Assembly: GCA_002715765.1 (NCBI GenBank)
Contig: PAZY01000056.1
Span: 1 to 33,510 of the forward strand
DNA length: 33,510 nucleotides
Source: Rhodobiaceae bacterium
GTDB taxonomy: Bacteria > Pseudomonadota > Alphaproteobacteria > Parvibaculales > Parvibaculaceae
Direction: 5' to 3'
Position 1 is the stretch's first letter, and the number at the start of each line of letters is the position of its first letter. Made by a program: the position numbers and the translations under genes. The notes under the pieces were generated by a model, which saw nothing but the letters and a program-made list of their open reading frames with translations, had not been told where the DNA came from and did not search any database. Below are positions 8,878 to 17,013 of the stretch, in pieces.

Positions 8878-8903
8878 TGGATTTCAAGCGGAGTTGAGCA
8901 GGT

Positions 8904-10001
8904 ATGAGTAAGACAGCCCGATATATGGGATGGCGCATCTTCCTTATGGTCCCGACTTTGTTCGGTATCATGGTGCTGAACTTCGCTTTGACACAATTTG
9001 CCCCCGGCGGCCCGATCGAGCAACTGCTTGCGGAGGCCGCCGGGGCCGACAATGGCGTGATGGCACGGGTCGGCGATGAAGGGGATGTTGATGCCGGTTT
9101 CTCAGATGTCGGGCAGGGCATCTATAGGGGAAATGAGACCCTGGACCCCGCATTCATCGCAGAGCTTGAGAAAGAGTTTGGCTTCGACAGGCCGCCGGTG
9201 GAACGTTTTCTCGACATGATGTGGCGCTATATGCGCTTTGATTTTGGCGAGAGTTTTTTTCGCGGCGGTGATGTGATTTCACTCACGCTGGAGCGGCTCC
9301 CGGTCTCGGTCAGCCTGGGACTATGGGTGACCCTCATCACCTATCTCGTATCAATCCCCCTGGGAATATCCAAGGTCGTGCGAGATGGATCCCCGTTTGA
9401 TTTCTGGACAAGCACCCTAATTGTAATTGGCTATGCGATCCCCAGCTTTGTCATTGCCATTCTTCTGATTGTTGTTTTTGCCGGGGGGACGGTCTTTGAC
9501 TGGTTTCCATTGCGGGGGCTGATCGGCGAAGGCTGGCAGGCATGGCCCTGGTACCGACAAGTCGGGAGCTACCTGCATCATATGGCACTCCCTGTTTTGG
9601 CAATGGTGCTGGGTAGTTTTGCCTTTCTTACAATGCTAACCAAAAACAGCTTTTTGGATCAGATGTCGCAACATTATGTTTTGATGGCGCGCGCCAAGGG
9701 GCTCTCTGAGCGGCGTGTGCTCTATGGACACGTATTCCGAAACGCCATGCTTATCGTTATTGCGGGGCTGCCGGGCACTCTCATCGGTATTTTCTTTACC
9801 GGCGTCTTGATGATTGAGGTGATTTTCTCACTGGACGGTTTGGGATTACTGGCGTTCGATGCCGCCCTGACGCGGGATTACCCGCTGGTTTTTGGTGCGC
9901 TCTATCTGACCACCCTGCTGGGTCTCATCCTCAGACTGATCAGTGATCTCGTTTACACCTGGGTTGACCCGCGCATTAACTTTGAGAAGCTCCATGTCTG
10001 A
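8904..10001 (+). CDS. yejB: YejB-type ABC transporter inner-membrane permease
   Basis: 365 residues, the normal length for YejB. The N-terminal transmembrane helix MVPTLFGIMVLNFALTQFAP leads into the APGGPIEQ motif. A periplasmic stretch follows, with the YejB-typical YRGNETLDPAFIAELEKEFG and FDFGESFFRGG blocks. Then come about five membrane helices with the EAA loop LMARAKGLSERRVLYGHVFR, which contacts the ATPase. It starts 26 bp after the receptor gene and its end overlaps the next gene by 8 bp. Known: YejABEF imports peptides and microcin C in enterobacteria. Inference: here it carries the receptor's substrate across the inner membrane. Recognition as YejB is strong; the substrate is inferred. 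Confidence 0.93.
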   Translation: MSKTARYMGWRIFLMVPTLFGIMVLNFALTQFAPGGPIEQLLAEAAGADNGVMARVGDEGDVDAGFSDVGQGIYRGNETLDPAFIAELEKEFGFDRPPVERFLDMMWRYMRFDFGESFFRGGDVISLTLERLPVSVSLGLWVTLITYLVSIPLGISKVVRDGSPFDFWTSTLIVIGYAIPSFVIAILLIVVFAGGTVFDWFPLRGLIGEGWQAWPWYRQVGSYLHHMALPVLAMVLGSFAFLTMLTKNSFLDQMSQHYVLMARAKGLSERRVLYGHVFRNAMLIVIAGLPGTLIGIFFTGVLMIEVIFSLDGLGLLAFDAALTRDYPLVFGALYLTTLLGLILRLISDLVYTWVDPRINFEKLHV

Positions 10002-12819
10002 AACGCGGATTAACCATCCTGATGAAATCTGCGCCGATGCAGAGCAATCCACGGTCGCACTGGCGCAAACCCCGGCTCTCCAGACCACCTGGCAGCGCCG
10101 ATGGAAAGTGTTCTCATCGGACAAGCGCGCAATCACGTCTGCGATGCTCTTGGCCGTCTTGGCTCTGGCCGCATTTGCCGCGCCGCTTCTGTCAAATGAT
10201 CGCCCGTTGATTTTGGTGATAGACGATCTTGTATATTTTCCGATAATCGAGAAAGTGCCGGATCACGTTGTTGGTGGTTATCTGCCGATCGAGGCGGACT
10301 TCACAGATCCGTCTGTGGTCATAAAGATAGAGAAGGAAGGGGGGGTGCTTTGGGCGCCCGTCCGGTACAGCTATAACACGGTCGACTTCCATACCTGGGG
10401 CAATCATCCGGCGGCGCCAACAGGCATACATCCTTTGGGAACTGACGACCAGGCACGTGATGTTGTGGCCCGTGTATTGTATGGCCTTCGGATCTCGCTG
10501 TGGTTTGGGTTGGCTCTCACCGCGATCACCGTCTCGCTGGGCATTGTCGCAGGGACAATCCAGGGCTATTTCGGCGGTCTTGTGGACCTGTTGTTCCAGC
10601 GCTTTATCGAGATATGGGAAAGCATGCCGCAGCTTTATGTGCTGATTATTGTGTCCAGTTTGCTGGTGCCCAGTTTTGCGAGCCTGCTCGTCCTGTTGAG
10701 CCTCTTTGGCTGGGTCGGTGTTGTCGGTGTTGTGCGTGCGGAAGTGTTGCGTGTCAGACAACTTGATTATGTCGCAGCAGCACGTGCCATGGGGCTTCCG
10801 TCGCACAAGGTTATGGTGCGACATGTCGTGCCAAATGCATTAGTGGCCGCTATGACCCTGTTGCCGTTCACATTGACGGGAAGCATCGTCTCTCTCACGA
10901 GCCTGGATTTTCTGGGCTTTGGCCTGCCCACGAATGCCCCTTCTTTGGGAGAGCTTTTGCAACAGGGGCGAAACAACCTGAATGCGCCCTGGCTGGGGTT
11001 CGCCGCGTTCAGTTCGCTGGCATTCCTGCTGACATTATTAGTCTTCGTGGGGGAGGGAGTGCGGGATGCGTTCGACCCTCGTCGATCTCGCAAGCGTATA
11101 CCCCGTCGGGGGAAGTTGGCGAAGCAGCGCCCGAAACGGCGGACACAGCACCAGCCTCCCTGTCGCTCGACCTGGAAGGATAAAACGCTCCTGAAGATTG
11201 ACAGGCTGACAATCACACCATCGGGGCACCCTGCGCAGAGGCTCGTGGATAGGGTAGGCTTGGAAATCGCCCCGGGGGAGATTGTCGGGCTTGTGGGCGA
11301 ATCCGGTTCAGGTAAATCATTGTCTGCCAGAAGCCTGCTCAATGTGTTGCCAGATGGCGTTCAGTTCGGCGATGAGGGCTGGATGGTTTTTGAAGGGCAT
11401 GGTTCGGCATTGGGTGATGTAGGACAGGCCCGCTTGCGGGGAAGAGAGATTGGTTTCGTCCCTCAGGAGCCTATGTCTGCGCTCAATCCCGTTCACACCG
11501 TGAAGCGGCAAATCAGGGAGGCCGTTCTTGTCGGGCATCCAGGGGCAGGCGAACGAGAAGTGGAAATGCGCATTTCCCAATTGCTGCATCAGGTCGGGCT
11601 TGATCATATGGTGCATCGCCTCAATGCATACCCGCATCAATTGTCAGGCGGGGAGCGGCAGCGTGTGGTCGTTGCAATCGCGATCGCCAACCACCCAAAA
11701 CTTCTTGTGGCAGATGAGCCGACAACAGCGCTTGATGTCGCTCTGCAGGTTCAAATTCTTGATCTCTTTAGTGCGCTCCGCCGGGACATGGGGATCGCCA
11801 TCCTTTTTGTATCTCATGATTTGGGCGCAGTTGCGGGACTGGCGGACCGGATCCTGGTTATGGACAAGGGGCGGATCGTCGAAGCGGGGCGTACCGACAA
11901 AGTGATGCGCCACCCGCAAAGTGTTCAGGGGCAGGAACTGGTGAAACACCTGAACCCTTCACCCCGAAAGGAAACAGTCGGCAAACGGGAACCCGCCAGG
12001 ACCGTCCTCAAGATAGAAGGGCTCTCCGTTGAATTTGGCGGGCCAGCGTGGGGGGTGTCCGGGCAGAACAGTTTTCACGCCGTAGACAATGTGTCTCTGT
12101 CGCTCTGTGCGGGCGAGACCTTGGGGCTGATCGGTGCCTCCGGTTCCGGCAAGACGAGTGTGGCGCGCGCTATCCTGAATATGTTGCCACACAAAGGTAA
12201 CATTGCGTTGCCGGGACTGGGTGAAGAGAGAAAGACGTCGGCGAAGCATCGCAGTTCGGTGGTGCAGATGGTTTCCCAGGACCCGTTCTCGTCCCTTTCA
12301 CCTCGTATGACCGTTGCACAAATCATTGCAGAGCCATTAGGGATTCATACCCCCTCTGTTTCCAGACATGAAAAGATGCGACTGGTAGGGAAAATGTTGG
12401 CCCAGGTGGGGTTAGGTTGGGATGTCGCACATCGGTATCCACACAAGTTCTCGGGCGGTCAACGACAGCGCATCGCCTTGGCAAGGGCCCTCATCGTTAA
12501 ACCGCAGATCGTGGTGCTCGACGAACCTACCTCCGCGCTGGATGTATCGGTTCAGGCAAGCATGCTGGACCTTCTGGTGGATCTGCAAAACAGAACGGGT
12601 GTTGCATATATCCTGATCACGCACGATTTTTCAGTCTTGGAAGCCATGGCAGACCGGATTGCCGTCATGCAGTCGGGAAAAATTGTTGAGACAGGCAAGC
12701 GTCAATCTCTGCTGTCCAACCCCGCTCACTCCTACACCCAAAGTTTGCTGAATGCATCACGCCGTCTGAGGGGCGAGAACCCCACACAATTTGATTACGG
12801 AGTTCACAAAGGAGAATGA
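9994..12819 (+). CDS. YejE permease fused to YejF double ATPase
   Basis: One uninterrupted frame of 941 residues. I start it at ATG 9994, which overlaps the YejB stop and has GAGAAG upstream; an earlier in-frame start inside yejB lacks support. Residues 1-about 365 are a YejE-type permease (helices plus EAA loop ARAMGLPSHKVMVRHVVPNA). A basic linker of about 40 residues follows. ATPase 1 has Walker A GESGSGKS (from residue 435), signature LSGGERQRV and Walker B LLVADEPTTALD. ATPase 2 has GASGSGKT (from 714), FSGGQRQR and IVVLDEPTSALD. All motifs look intact. In enterobacteria YejE and YejF are separate proteins, so the fusion is notable. It would supply both nucleotide sites for the YejB/YejE channel. 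Confidence 0.92.
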   Translation: MSETRINHPDEICADAEQSTVALAQTPALQTTWQRRWKVFSSDKRAITSAMLLAVLALAAFAAPLLSNDRPLILVIDDLVYFPIIEKVPDHVVGGYLPIEADFTDPSVVIKIEKEGGVLWAPVRYSYNTVDFHTWGNHPAAPTGIHPLGTDDQARDVVARVLYGLRISLWFGLALTAITVSLGIVAGTIQGYFGGLVDLLFQRFIEIWESMPQLYVLIIVSSLLVPSFASLLVLLSLFGWVGVVGVVRAEVLRVRQLDYVAAARAMGLPSHKVMVRHVVPNALVAAMTLLPFTLTGSIVSLTSLDFLGFGLPTNAPSLGELLQQGRNNLNAPWLGFAAFSSLAFLLTLLVFVGEGVRDAFDPRRSRKRIPRRGKLAKQRPKRRTQHQPPCRSTWKDKTLLKIDRLTITPSGHPAQRLVDRVGLEIAPGEIVGLVGESGSGKSLSARSLLNVLPDGVQFGDEGWMVFEGHGSALGDVGQARLRGREIGFVPQEPMSALNPVHTVKRQIREAVLVGHPGAGEREVEMRISQLLHQVGLDHMVHRLNAYPHQLSGGERQRVVVAIAIANHPKLLVADEPTTALDVALQVQILDLFSALRRDMGIAILFVSHDLGAVAGLADRILVMDKGRIVEAGRTDKVMRHPQSVQGQELVKHLNPSPRKETVGKREPARTVLKIEGLSVEFGGPAWGVSGQNSFHAVDNVSLSLCAGETLGLIGASGSGKTSVARAILNMLPHKGNIALPGLGEERKTSAKHRSSVVQMVSQDPFSSLSPRMTVAQIIAEPLGIHTPSVSRHEKMRLVGKMLAQVGLGWDVAHRYPHKFSGGQRQRIALARALIVKPQIVVLDEPTSALDVSVQASMLDLLVDLQNRTGVAYILITHDFSVLEAMADRIAVMQSGKIVETGKRQSLLSNPAHSYTQSLLNASRRLRGENPTQFDYGVHKGE

Positions 12820-12821
12820 CA

Positions 12822-13313
12822 ATGGCAGAACCACAAAAGAAAGACCTTCTGCAGGAGGTAACAGATGAAACACGGGCAGATGCAAGAAAGCTGATTGAAG
12901 GATCCCGGTCCGCATCGCTCGCAACACTCGATCCCGGGACCGGGCATCCGATGTGCAGTCGAACAGGCCTTGCAACTGATCAACAGGGGCGACCCGTTTT
13001 CCTGATGTCTTCTCTTTCCGGTCATCACGCTGCACTTGTGAGCGATCCCCGCGCCAGCATGTTGATCGGGGAGCCTGGCTCAGGAGACCCGCTGGCATAC
13101 GAACGCATCAGCATCTCGGGTGTCGCGGCACAGGTGGTTGATGAAACAGATCGGGCCGCAGTGCGCGAGGCCTATTTGGCCAAACATCCGAAGTCAAAAC
13201 TGTATATCGACTTCAAGGATTTTACATTCTGGCGTCTCAATCCGGAACGTGCAGGATACGTGGTGGGATTTGGTAAGGCCTACTTGTTGAGCGCATCCGA
13301 CCTCGATATTTGA
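12822..13313 (+). CDS. HugZ-like split-barrel haem-utilisation/PNPOx-family protein
   Basis: 163 residues. AAAGGAG (12808-12814) lies 7 bp before ATG 12822; an earlier ATG at 12816 overlaps the previous stop (ATGA) but is only 1 bp from the ribosome site, so 12822 is preferred. The sequence is a pyridoxamine-phosphate-oxidase-like split barrel: RSASLATLDPGTGHPMCSR, VFLMSSLSGHHAALVSDPRAS, YERISISGVAA and the C-terminal GYVVGFGKAYLL. Known: HugZ proteins of this fold bind haem and some open the porphyrin ring to release iron. The longer relatives add a C-terminal DUF2470 domain, absent here. As the last gene of the receptor/Yej operon it fits a role in cytoplasmic haem breakdown, but a flavin oxidoreductase role cannot be excluded. 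Confidence 0.85.
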   Translation: MAEPQKKDLLQEVTDETRADARKLIEGSRSASLATLDPGTGHPMCSRTGLATDQQGRPVFLMSSLSGHHAALVSDPRASMLIGEPGSGDPLAYERISISGVAAQVVDETDRAAVREAYLAKHPKSKLYIDFKDFTFWRLNPERAGYVVGFGKAYLLSASDLDI

Positions 13314-13675
13314 GCGTCCGGCACAAGTGGCGACAGGCCGGGCCGCGGGGGCGGGGCATGCCTTCCCGTGGCTCACCCATGGTTTTCTCTTCACCCTCCG
13401 CCCGGTTTGTCGCCCGATTTTTAGCCCCGATCTGCGATCGTCCGGCGTCTCCTTGATCCATACCCAGGCTGACAGTACGGAAGAGACAGGTATCAGTTTT
13501 ACTCATGATGTGATTAGGATCATTCATTTGATACATGTCAATTTCTCTGGCTTCATTTTGTGGCAGCTGACCTGCTAGCGGGATGCCTATTGCCCGGTGG
13601 TAAAGACACAAATGGCTTGAGTTCAGCCATGACAAAAAACAGGTCGTAAGCGTCAGCTGAAGTTCGGGGGGACTT
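13314..13675. other. 362-bp intergenic region before the fucosidase gene
   Basis: No gene is evident. It is GC-rich after the HugZ-like stop, then turns AT-rich around 13490-13560, where the conserved 38-bp element lies. About 140 bp of untranslated leader follows to the TTG start. I found no convincing terminator or -10/-35 pair. Confidence 0.6.
13502..13539 (+). promoter_or_regulatory. 38-bp element shared with the LysR/coq4-like promoter (copy 1)
   Basis: This stretch matches the reverse complement of 21331-21368 at 31 of 38 positions. The conserved cores are CTCATG, GATTAGGA and CATTCATTTGAT. Such length and identity between two intergenic sites, in otherwise unrelated sequence, indicate a regulator-binding site, most simply for the LysR protein encoded at 21377. 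Confidence 0.75.
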
Positions 13676-15160
13676 TTGTTGTTGCAGTCTTTGACATCAA
13701 CCATTCAACCGACGCTGGAAAGCCTCGGTTCTCGGGTCGCGCCATCATGGTTTGATGAAGCGAAATTCGGCATCTTCATTCATTGGGGCGTGTTCGCCAT
13801 CCCTGCTTTTGGCGAACATTTTGGCGATATCAGTGCTGTTTTCAAACATGACTATGACAGGGCGGTCGTGCGCTCTCCCTATTCGGAATGGTATCAGAAC
13901 GCGATCCGCGTTCCAGGCACGGCCGCACATACGTTTCACCAGGAAACGTTCAACGGCGCGCCCTATACGGATTTCAAGCAACCATTTGTCGATGGGCTGA
14001 AACATTGGGATCCAGATGCCTGGGCCGAAACCTTCAAGAAATCGGGTGCGCGTTACGTTGTGCTGGTGACCAAACACCATGACGGATTCTGTCTGTGGCC
14101 AAGCGCGGTACATAACCCCCATCTGGACCATTGGTGTACTGAGCGGGACATTGTGGGAGAGCTTGCTGCCGCTGTCAGAAGGGCGGGCCTGAAGTTTGGT
14201 GTATATTATTCCGGCGGCATTGACTGGAGCTTCAACAAAAAGCCCGTGTCAACCTTGGGCGACTTTGTGGGTTCGGTTCCCGGTGGGAATTACGGTGCTT
14301 ACGCGACGGCACAGGTGCGTGAACTGATAGAACGCTATGAGCCCTCCGTCCTTTGGAATGATATTGCCTGGCCAACAAATCTCTCTTCGTTGTTGGAGCT
14401 GTTTGCAAGCTACTACAATCGGGTGCCGGATGGGGTCGTCAATGACCGTTGGTTGCATGCGACATGGTACATGAAGGCATTGAGGACAAAACTGGGGCGA
14501 CGGGTCTTCGATGCCCTTGCCAAGCGTGCCCTAGCCAAGTCGGCAGGCAATCAGAAGGGGGTTGTGCCACCTCCCATCCCGCATAGCGATTTTCGGACGC
14601 CGGAGTACACGGTTTTTCCGGATATTCAGGCAAAAAAATGGGAAGCCACAAGGGGAATGAGCCATTCATTCGGCTTCAATCGCAATGATAAGCCGGATGA
14701 TTATGAGCCCGCTCATGCGTTGCTGCACGGTTTCATCGATGCTGTATCAAAAAATGGAAACCTCCTGCTTAACGTGGGACCTCGCGGTGTCGACGGGGGC
14801 ATCCCGGTTGAGCAACTGGATCGTCTCAACTGTTTCGGGGATTGGTTGTCGAAAAATGGGCACGCCATTTATGGAACACGTCCCTGGAAGATATCAGACG
14901 CCAGGACAGGCTGTGGGCTGGATGTACGCTTCACGACATCCGGCGGCGACTTACATGTCATTCTTCTGGGAACACCGTCGGCAGAAGAACTGGTTCTCAA
15001 AGATGTCATCTTGGCCGAAAAACCGGGACGTATGAATGACGGTGCGCCTGTCACGGTAGAGCGCCGCGGGAATGACAGTGTTCTGCGGCTGCATAGCGTC
15101 TTGCCGGATGCCGCTGCACACGCGCTGACCTTCGCGCTGCCTGACCCTGACATGGACTAG
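13676..15160 (+). CDS. GH29 alpha-L-fucosidase, cytoplasmic
   Basis: 494 residues from a TTG start. An in-frame stop at 13658-13660 leaves only TTG codons (13676, 13679, 13682) as near starts, behind a G-run at 13666-13671. It has the GH29 hallmarks: WFDEAKFGIFIHWGVF, VTKHHDGFCLW (His134-His135-Asp136), LWNDIAWP with the expected nucleophile Asp229, and KWEATRGMSHSFGFN with Glu323 as a candidate acid/base. Family role: releases L-fucose from glycans or glycosides by a retaining mechanism. No signal peptide is seen, so I infer cytoplasmic action on an imported substrate. A basic segment of about 40 residues (259-300) sits between NDRW and PHSDFRTPEY, which normally lie close together. First gene of a set with DUF1302, DUF1329 and a GPH symporter. 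Other deoxysugars are possible substrates. Confidence 0.9.
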   Translation: MLLQSLTSTIQPTLESLGSRVAPSWFDEAKFGIFIHWGVFAIPAFGEHFGDISAVFKHDYDRAVVRSPYSEWYQNAIRVPGTAAHTFHQETFNGAPYTDFKQPFVDGLKHWDPDAWAETFKKSGARYVVLVTKHHDGFCLWPSAVHNPHLDHWCTERDIVGELAAAVRRAGLKFGVYYSGGIDWSFNKKPVSTLGDFVGSVPGGNYGAYATAQVRELIERYEPSVLWNDIAWPTNLSSLLELFASYYNRVPDGVVNDRWLHATWYMKALRTKLGRRVFDALAKRALAKSAGNQKGVVPPPIPHSDFRTPEYTVFPDIQAKKWEATRGMSHSFGFNRNDKPDDYEPAHALLHGFIDAVSKNGNLLLNVGPRGVDGGIPVEQLDRLNCFGDWLSKNGHAIYGTRPWKISDARTGCGLDVRFTTSGGDLHVILLGTPSAEELVLKDVILAEKPGRMNDGAPVTVERRGNDSVLRLHSVLPDAAAHALTFALPDPDMD

Positions 15161-15264
15161 ACATGAAAATGGACGAGACATGAAAGAAGTTAAAGCCAAG
15201 AAGTAAATACTGGGGGGAGAGGCGTTAAGGCGCTTCTTTGACAACATTCAAGGGAGGAAGTTGG

Positions 15265-16974
15265 ATGGTCTGTAACTGGGGTTCGATGAAAGGGCGGCTT
15301 CTGGCCTGTGCCAGTACAATGTTGCTCGGAGGGGCGATGGCGGGTGCCGCAACCGCCGCCGAATTTGAGTGGGGGGATGTAACGGTCGATATTGATAGCA
15401 CCGTGAACATTGGCGTGGGCATTCGGACAGTCAATCCCGATGCGCGGTATATCGCCGCTTCCAACGGGGGCACAAATAGAAGTGTCGCGGCGGAAAACGT
15501 GGACGATGGAAACCAGAACTTCCTTCGTGGAGACATTTACTCCGCGTCGACCCGCGCCATCCATGATGTTGAAATATCACTGGGTAACGTGGGGGCCTTT
15601 ACCCGGTTCAGCTACTTCTACGACGCCGTTAAGAACGATGCAGACAGCACGCGGCGTACCGATCTCAGCGACGCCGCCCGTCGTCGGGCAGGGCGGGGCA
15701 TTGATGTGCTGGACGCATACGTCTATGGCGATTTTGAAGTGATGGACATGCCGCTGGCTGTAAGGCTTGGCAACCAGGCCATCAATTGGGGGGAGGCGCT
15801 TTATCGCTCAGGTGGTATCGCGCAAACCAATGCGATTGACGTAATCAAGCTGGAAACACCAGGGGCAGAGGTTCGCGAAGCCTTTCTCCCATCTCCCATG
15901 GCGTGGGCAAGCATTGCGATCACACCGGAATTGAGCCTGGAGGGGTATTACCAGTTTCAATGGCGCCAAAGCCGCCTTGTGCCAGTTGGTACGTTCCTGT
16001 CGGGGGAGGATCTTTTTGGCCCCGGCGCGGAAGGGTTCTTCCTTGCCGGTGATCCCGGTGGCACGGGCCTGCCGGCATCGGCATTGTTGGCCGCGCCCAC
16101 GGGCGTGCGCAAAGTAGGGGATGAACGTCCGAACGATCAGGGGCAATGGGGTGTCGCAGCGCGATATTATGCAGAAGGCATTTCATCGGAGTTTGGGCTC
16201 TATTATCTGAACTATCACGCCAAGACCCCTTATGTCGGTGCAAGCGCTTCCAGAGTGGTTCTGGTGCCAGCTTTTCCACCATTTATTCCGTTTCCAATTA
16301 CAGCGGACCTCACAGACAATTATTTTGCGTCTTTCCCGGAGGATATTGACCTCTACGGCGCAACGGCCACTTTCCCGCTGGGGGACATCTCGATTGGTGT
16401 TGAAGCAAGTTATCAACCTGATTATCCGGTACCGATCGACGGCCTGAGCGCGGCGACAACGGCCGTAGGCCTTGCCGGCGGGGGAGCGGCGCGAAGCTAC
16501 GGGTTCGCGCGAATGGACCGACTGAGCACGATTGCCAACGCGCATGTTTCCATTGGGCCCGGCATGCCTGTCTTTGGTGCAATCACAGAGGCAATGGGTG
16601 CCGATGCAATTGACATTGTCGGGGAAGCGGGGCTGGTCGACTTCCAGGGAGCCTTGCCGACGGGGGCAAGCGGAGACAATTTCTCGTGGGGCTACAATCT
16701 CACCGCGAGCGCGCCATTCAGCCGGGCATTCGGCACGGATATCACGCTTACACCGAGTGTTGACTTCCGTCATGACGTGAACGGTCTGTCTATCGACCGT
16801 GCCGTGACCAGCAATTATGTCGAGAACAGACGTGGGATTACGCTGGGCCTGGAGGCAAGTTACGAGGCGGACCTGGCTGCGAAGATTGCCTACACAAACA
16901 ATATGGGTGGCGGAACGAATTCGGCGAAGTCCGATCGTGACTACGTCACATTCACTGTCAGTTACGCATTTTGA
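15265..16974 (+). CDS. DUF1302 outer-membrane barrel protein
   Basis: 569 residues from ATG 15265, preceded at 7 bp by GGGAGG; the frame is open to a TTG at 15238 without a ribosome site. The signal peptide ends at ATAA-EF. The mature protein opens with FEWGDVTVDIDSTVNIGVGIR and contains YVYGDFEVMDMPLAVRLGNQAINWGEAL, the DUF1302 core, followed by alternating beta strands and a C-terminal VSYAF with the terminal Phe of outer-membrane barrels. Known: DUF1302 proteins are usually paired with DUF1329 and occur in clusters for uptake or breakdown of hydrophobic compounds. Inference: it passes the fucosidase substrate, or its hydrophobic part, through the outer membrane. About 100 bp separate it from the fucosidase gene and 39 bp from the DUF1329 gene. 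Confidence 0.88.
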   Translation: MVCNWGSMKGRLLACASTMLLGGAMAGAATAAEFEWGDVTVDIDSTVNIGVGIRTVNPDARYIAASNGGTNRSVAAENVDDGNQNFLRGDIYSASTRAIHDVEISLGNVGAFTRFSYFYDAVKNDADSTRRTDLSDAARRRAGRGIDVLDAYVYGDFEVMDMPLAVRLGNQAINWGEALYRSGGIAQTNAIDVIKLETPGAEVREAFLPSPMAWASIAITPELSLEGYYQFQWRQSRLVPVGTFLSGEDLFGPGAEGFFLAGDPGGTGLPASALLAAPTGVRKVGDERPNDQGQWGVAARYYAEGISSEFGLYYLNYHAKTPYVGASASRVVLVPAFPPFIPFPITADLTDNYFASFPEDIDLYGATATFPLGDISIGVEASYQPDYPVPIDGLSAATTAVGLAGGGAARSYGFARMDRLSTIANAHVSIGPGMPVFGAITEAMGADAIDIVGEAGLVDFQGALPTGASGDNFSWGYNLTASAPFSRAFGTDITLTPSVDFRHDVNGLSIDRAVTSNYVENRRGITLGLEASYEADLAAKIAYTNNMGGGTNSAKSDRDYVTFTVSYAF

Positions 16975-17013
16975 GCGCAAGGCGCCGCGTTATTCCGTTG
17001 AAGGAGTAGGACT

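Noticed and set aside
13332-13411. Long-range inverted repeat after the HugZ-like gene
   Set aside because: GACAGGCCGGGC and GCCCGGTTTGTC pair at only 10 of 12 positions with 56 bases between them and no T-run; not convincing as a terminator.
15161-15237. Short repeat GACATGAAA before the DUF1302 gene
   Set aside because: Two copies of GACATGAAA follow the fucosidase stop, but no reading frame of useful length or conserved signal goes with them.
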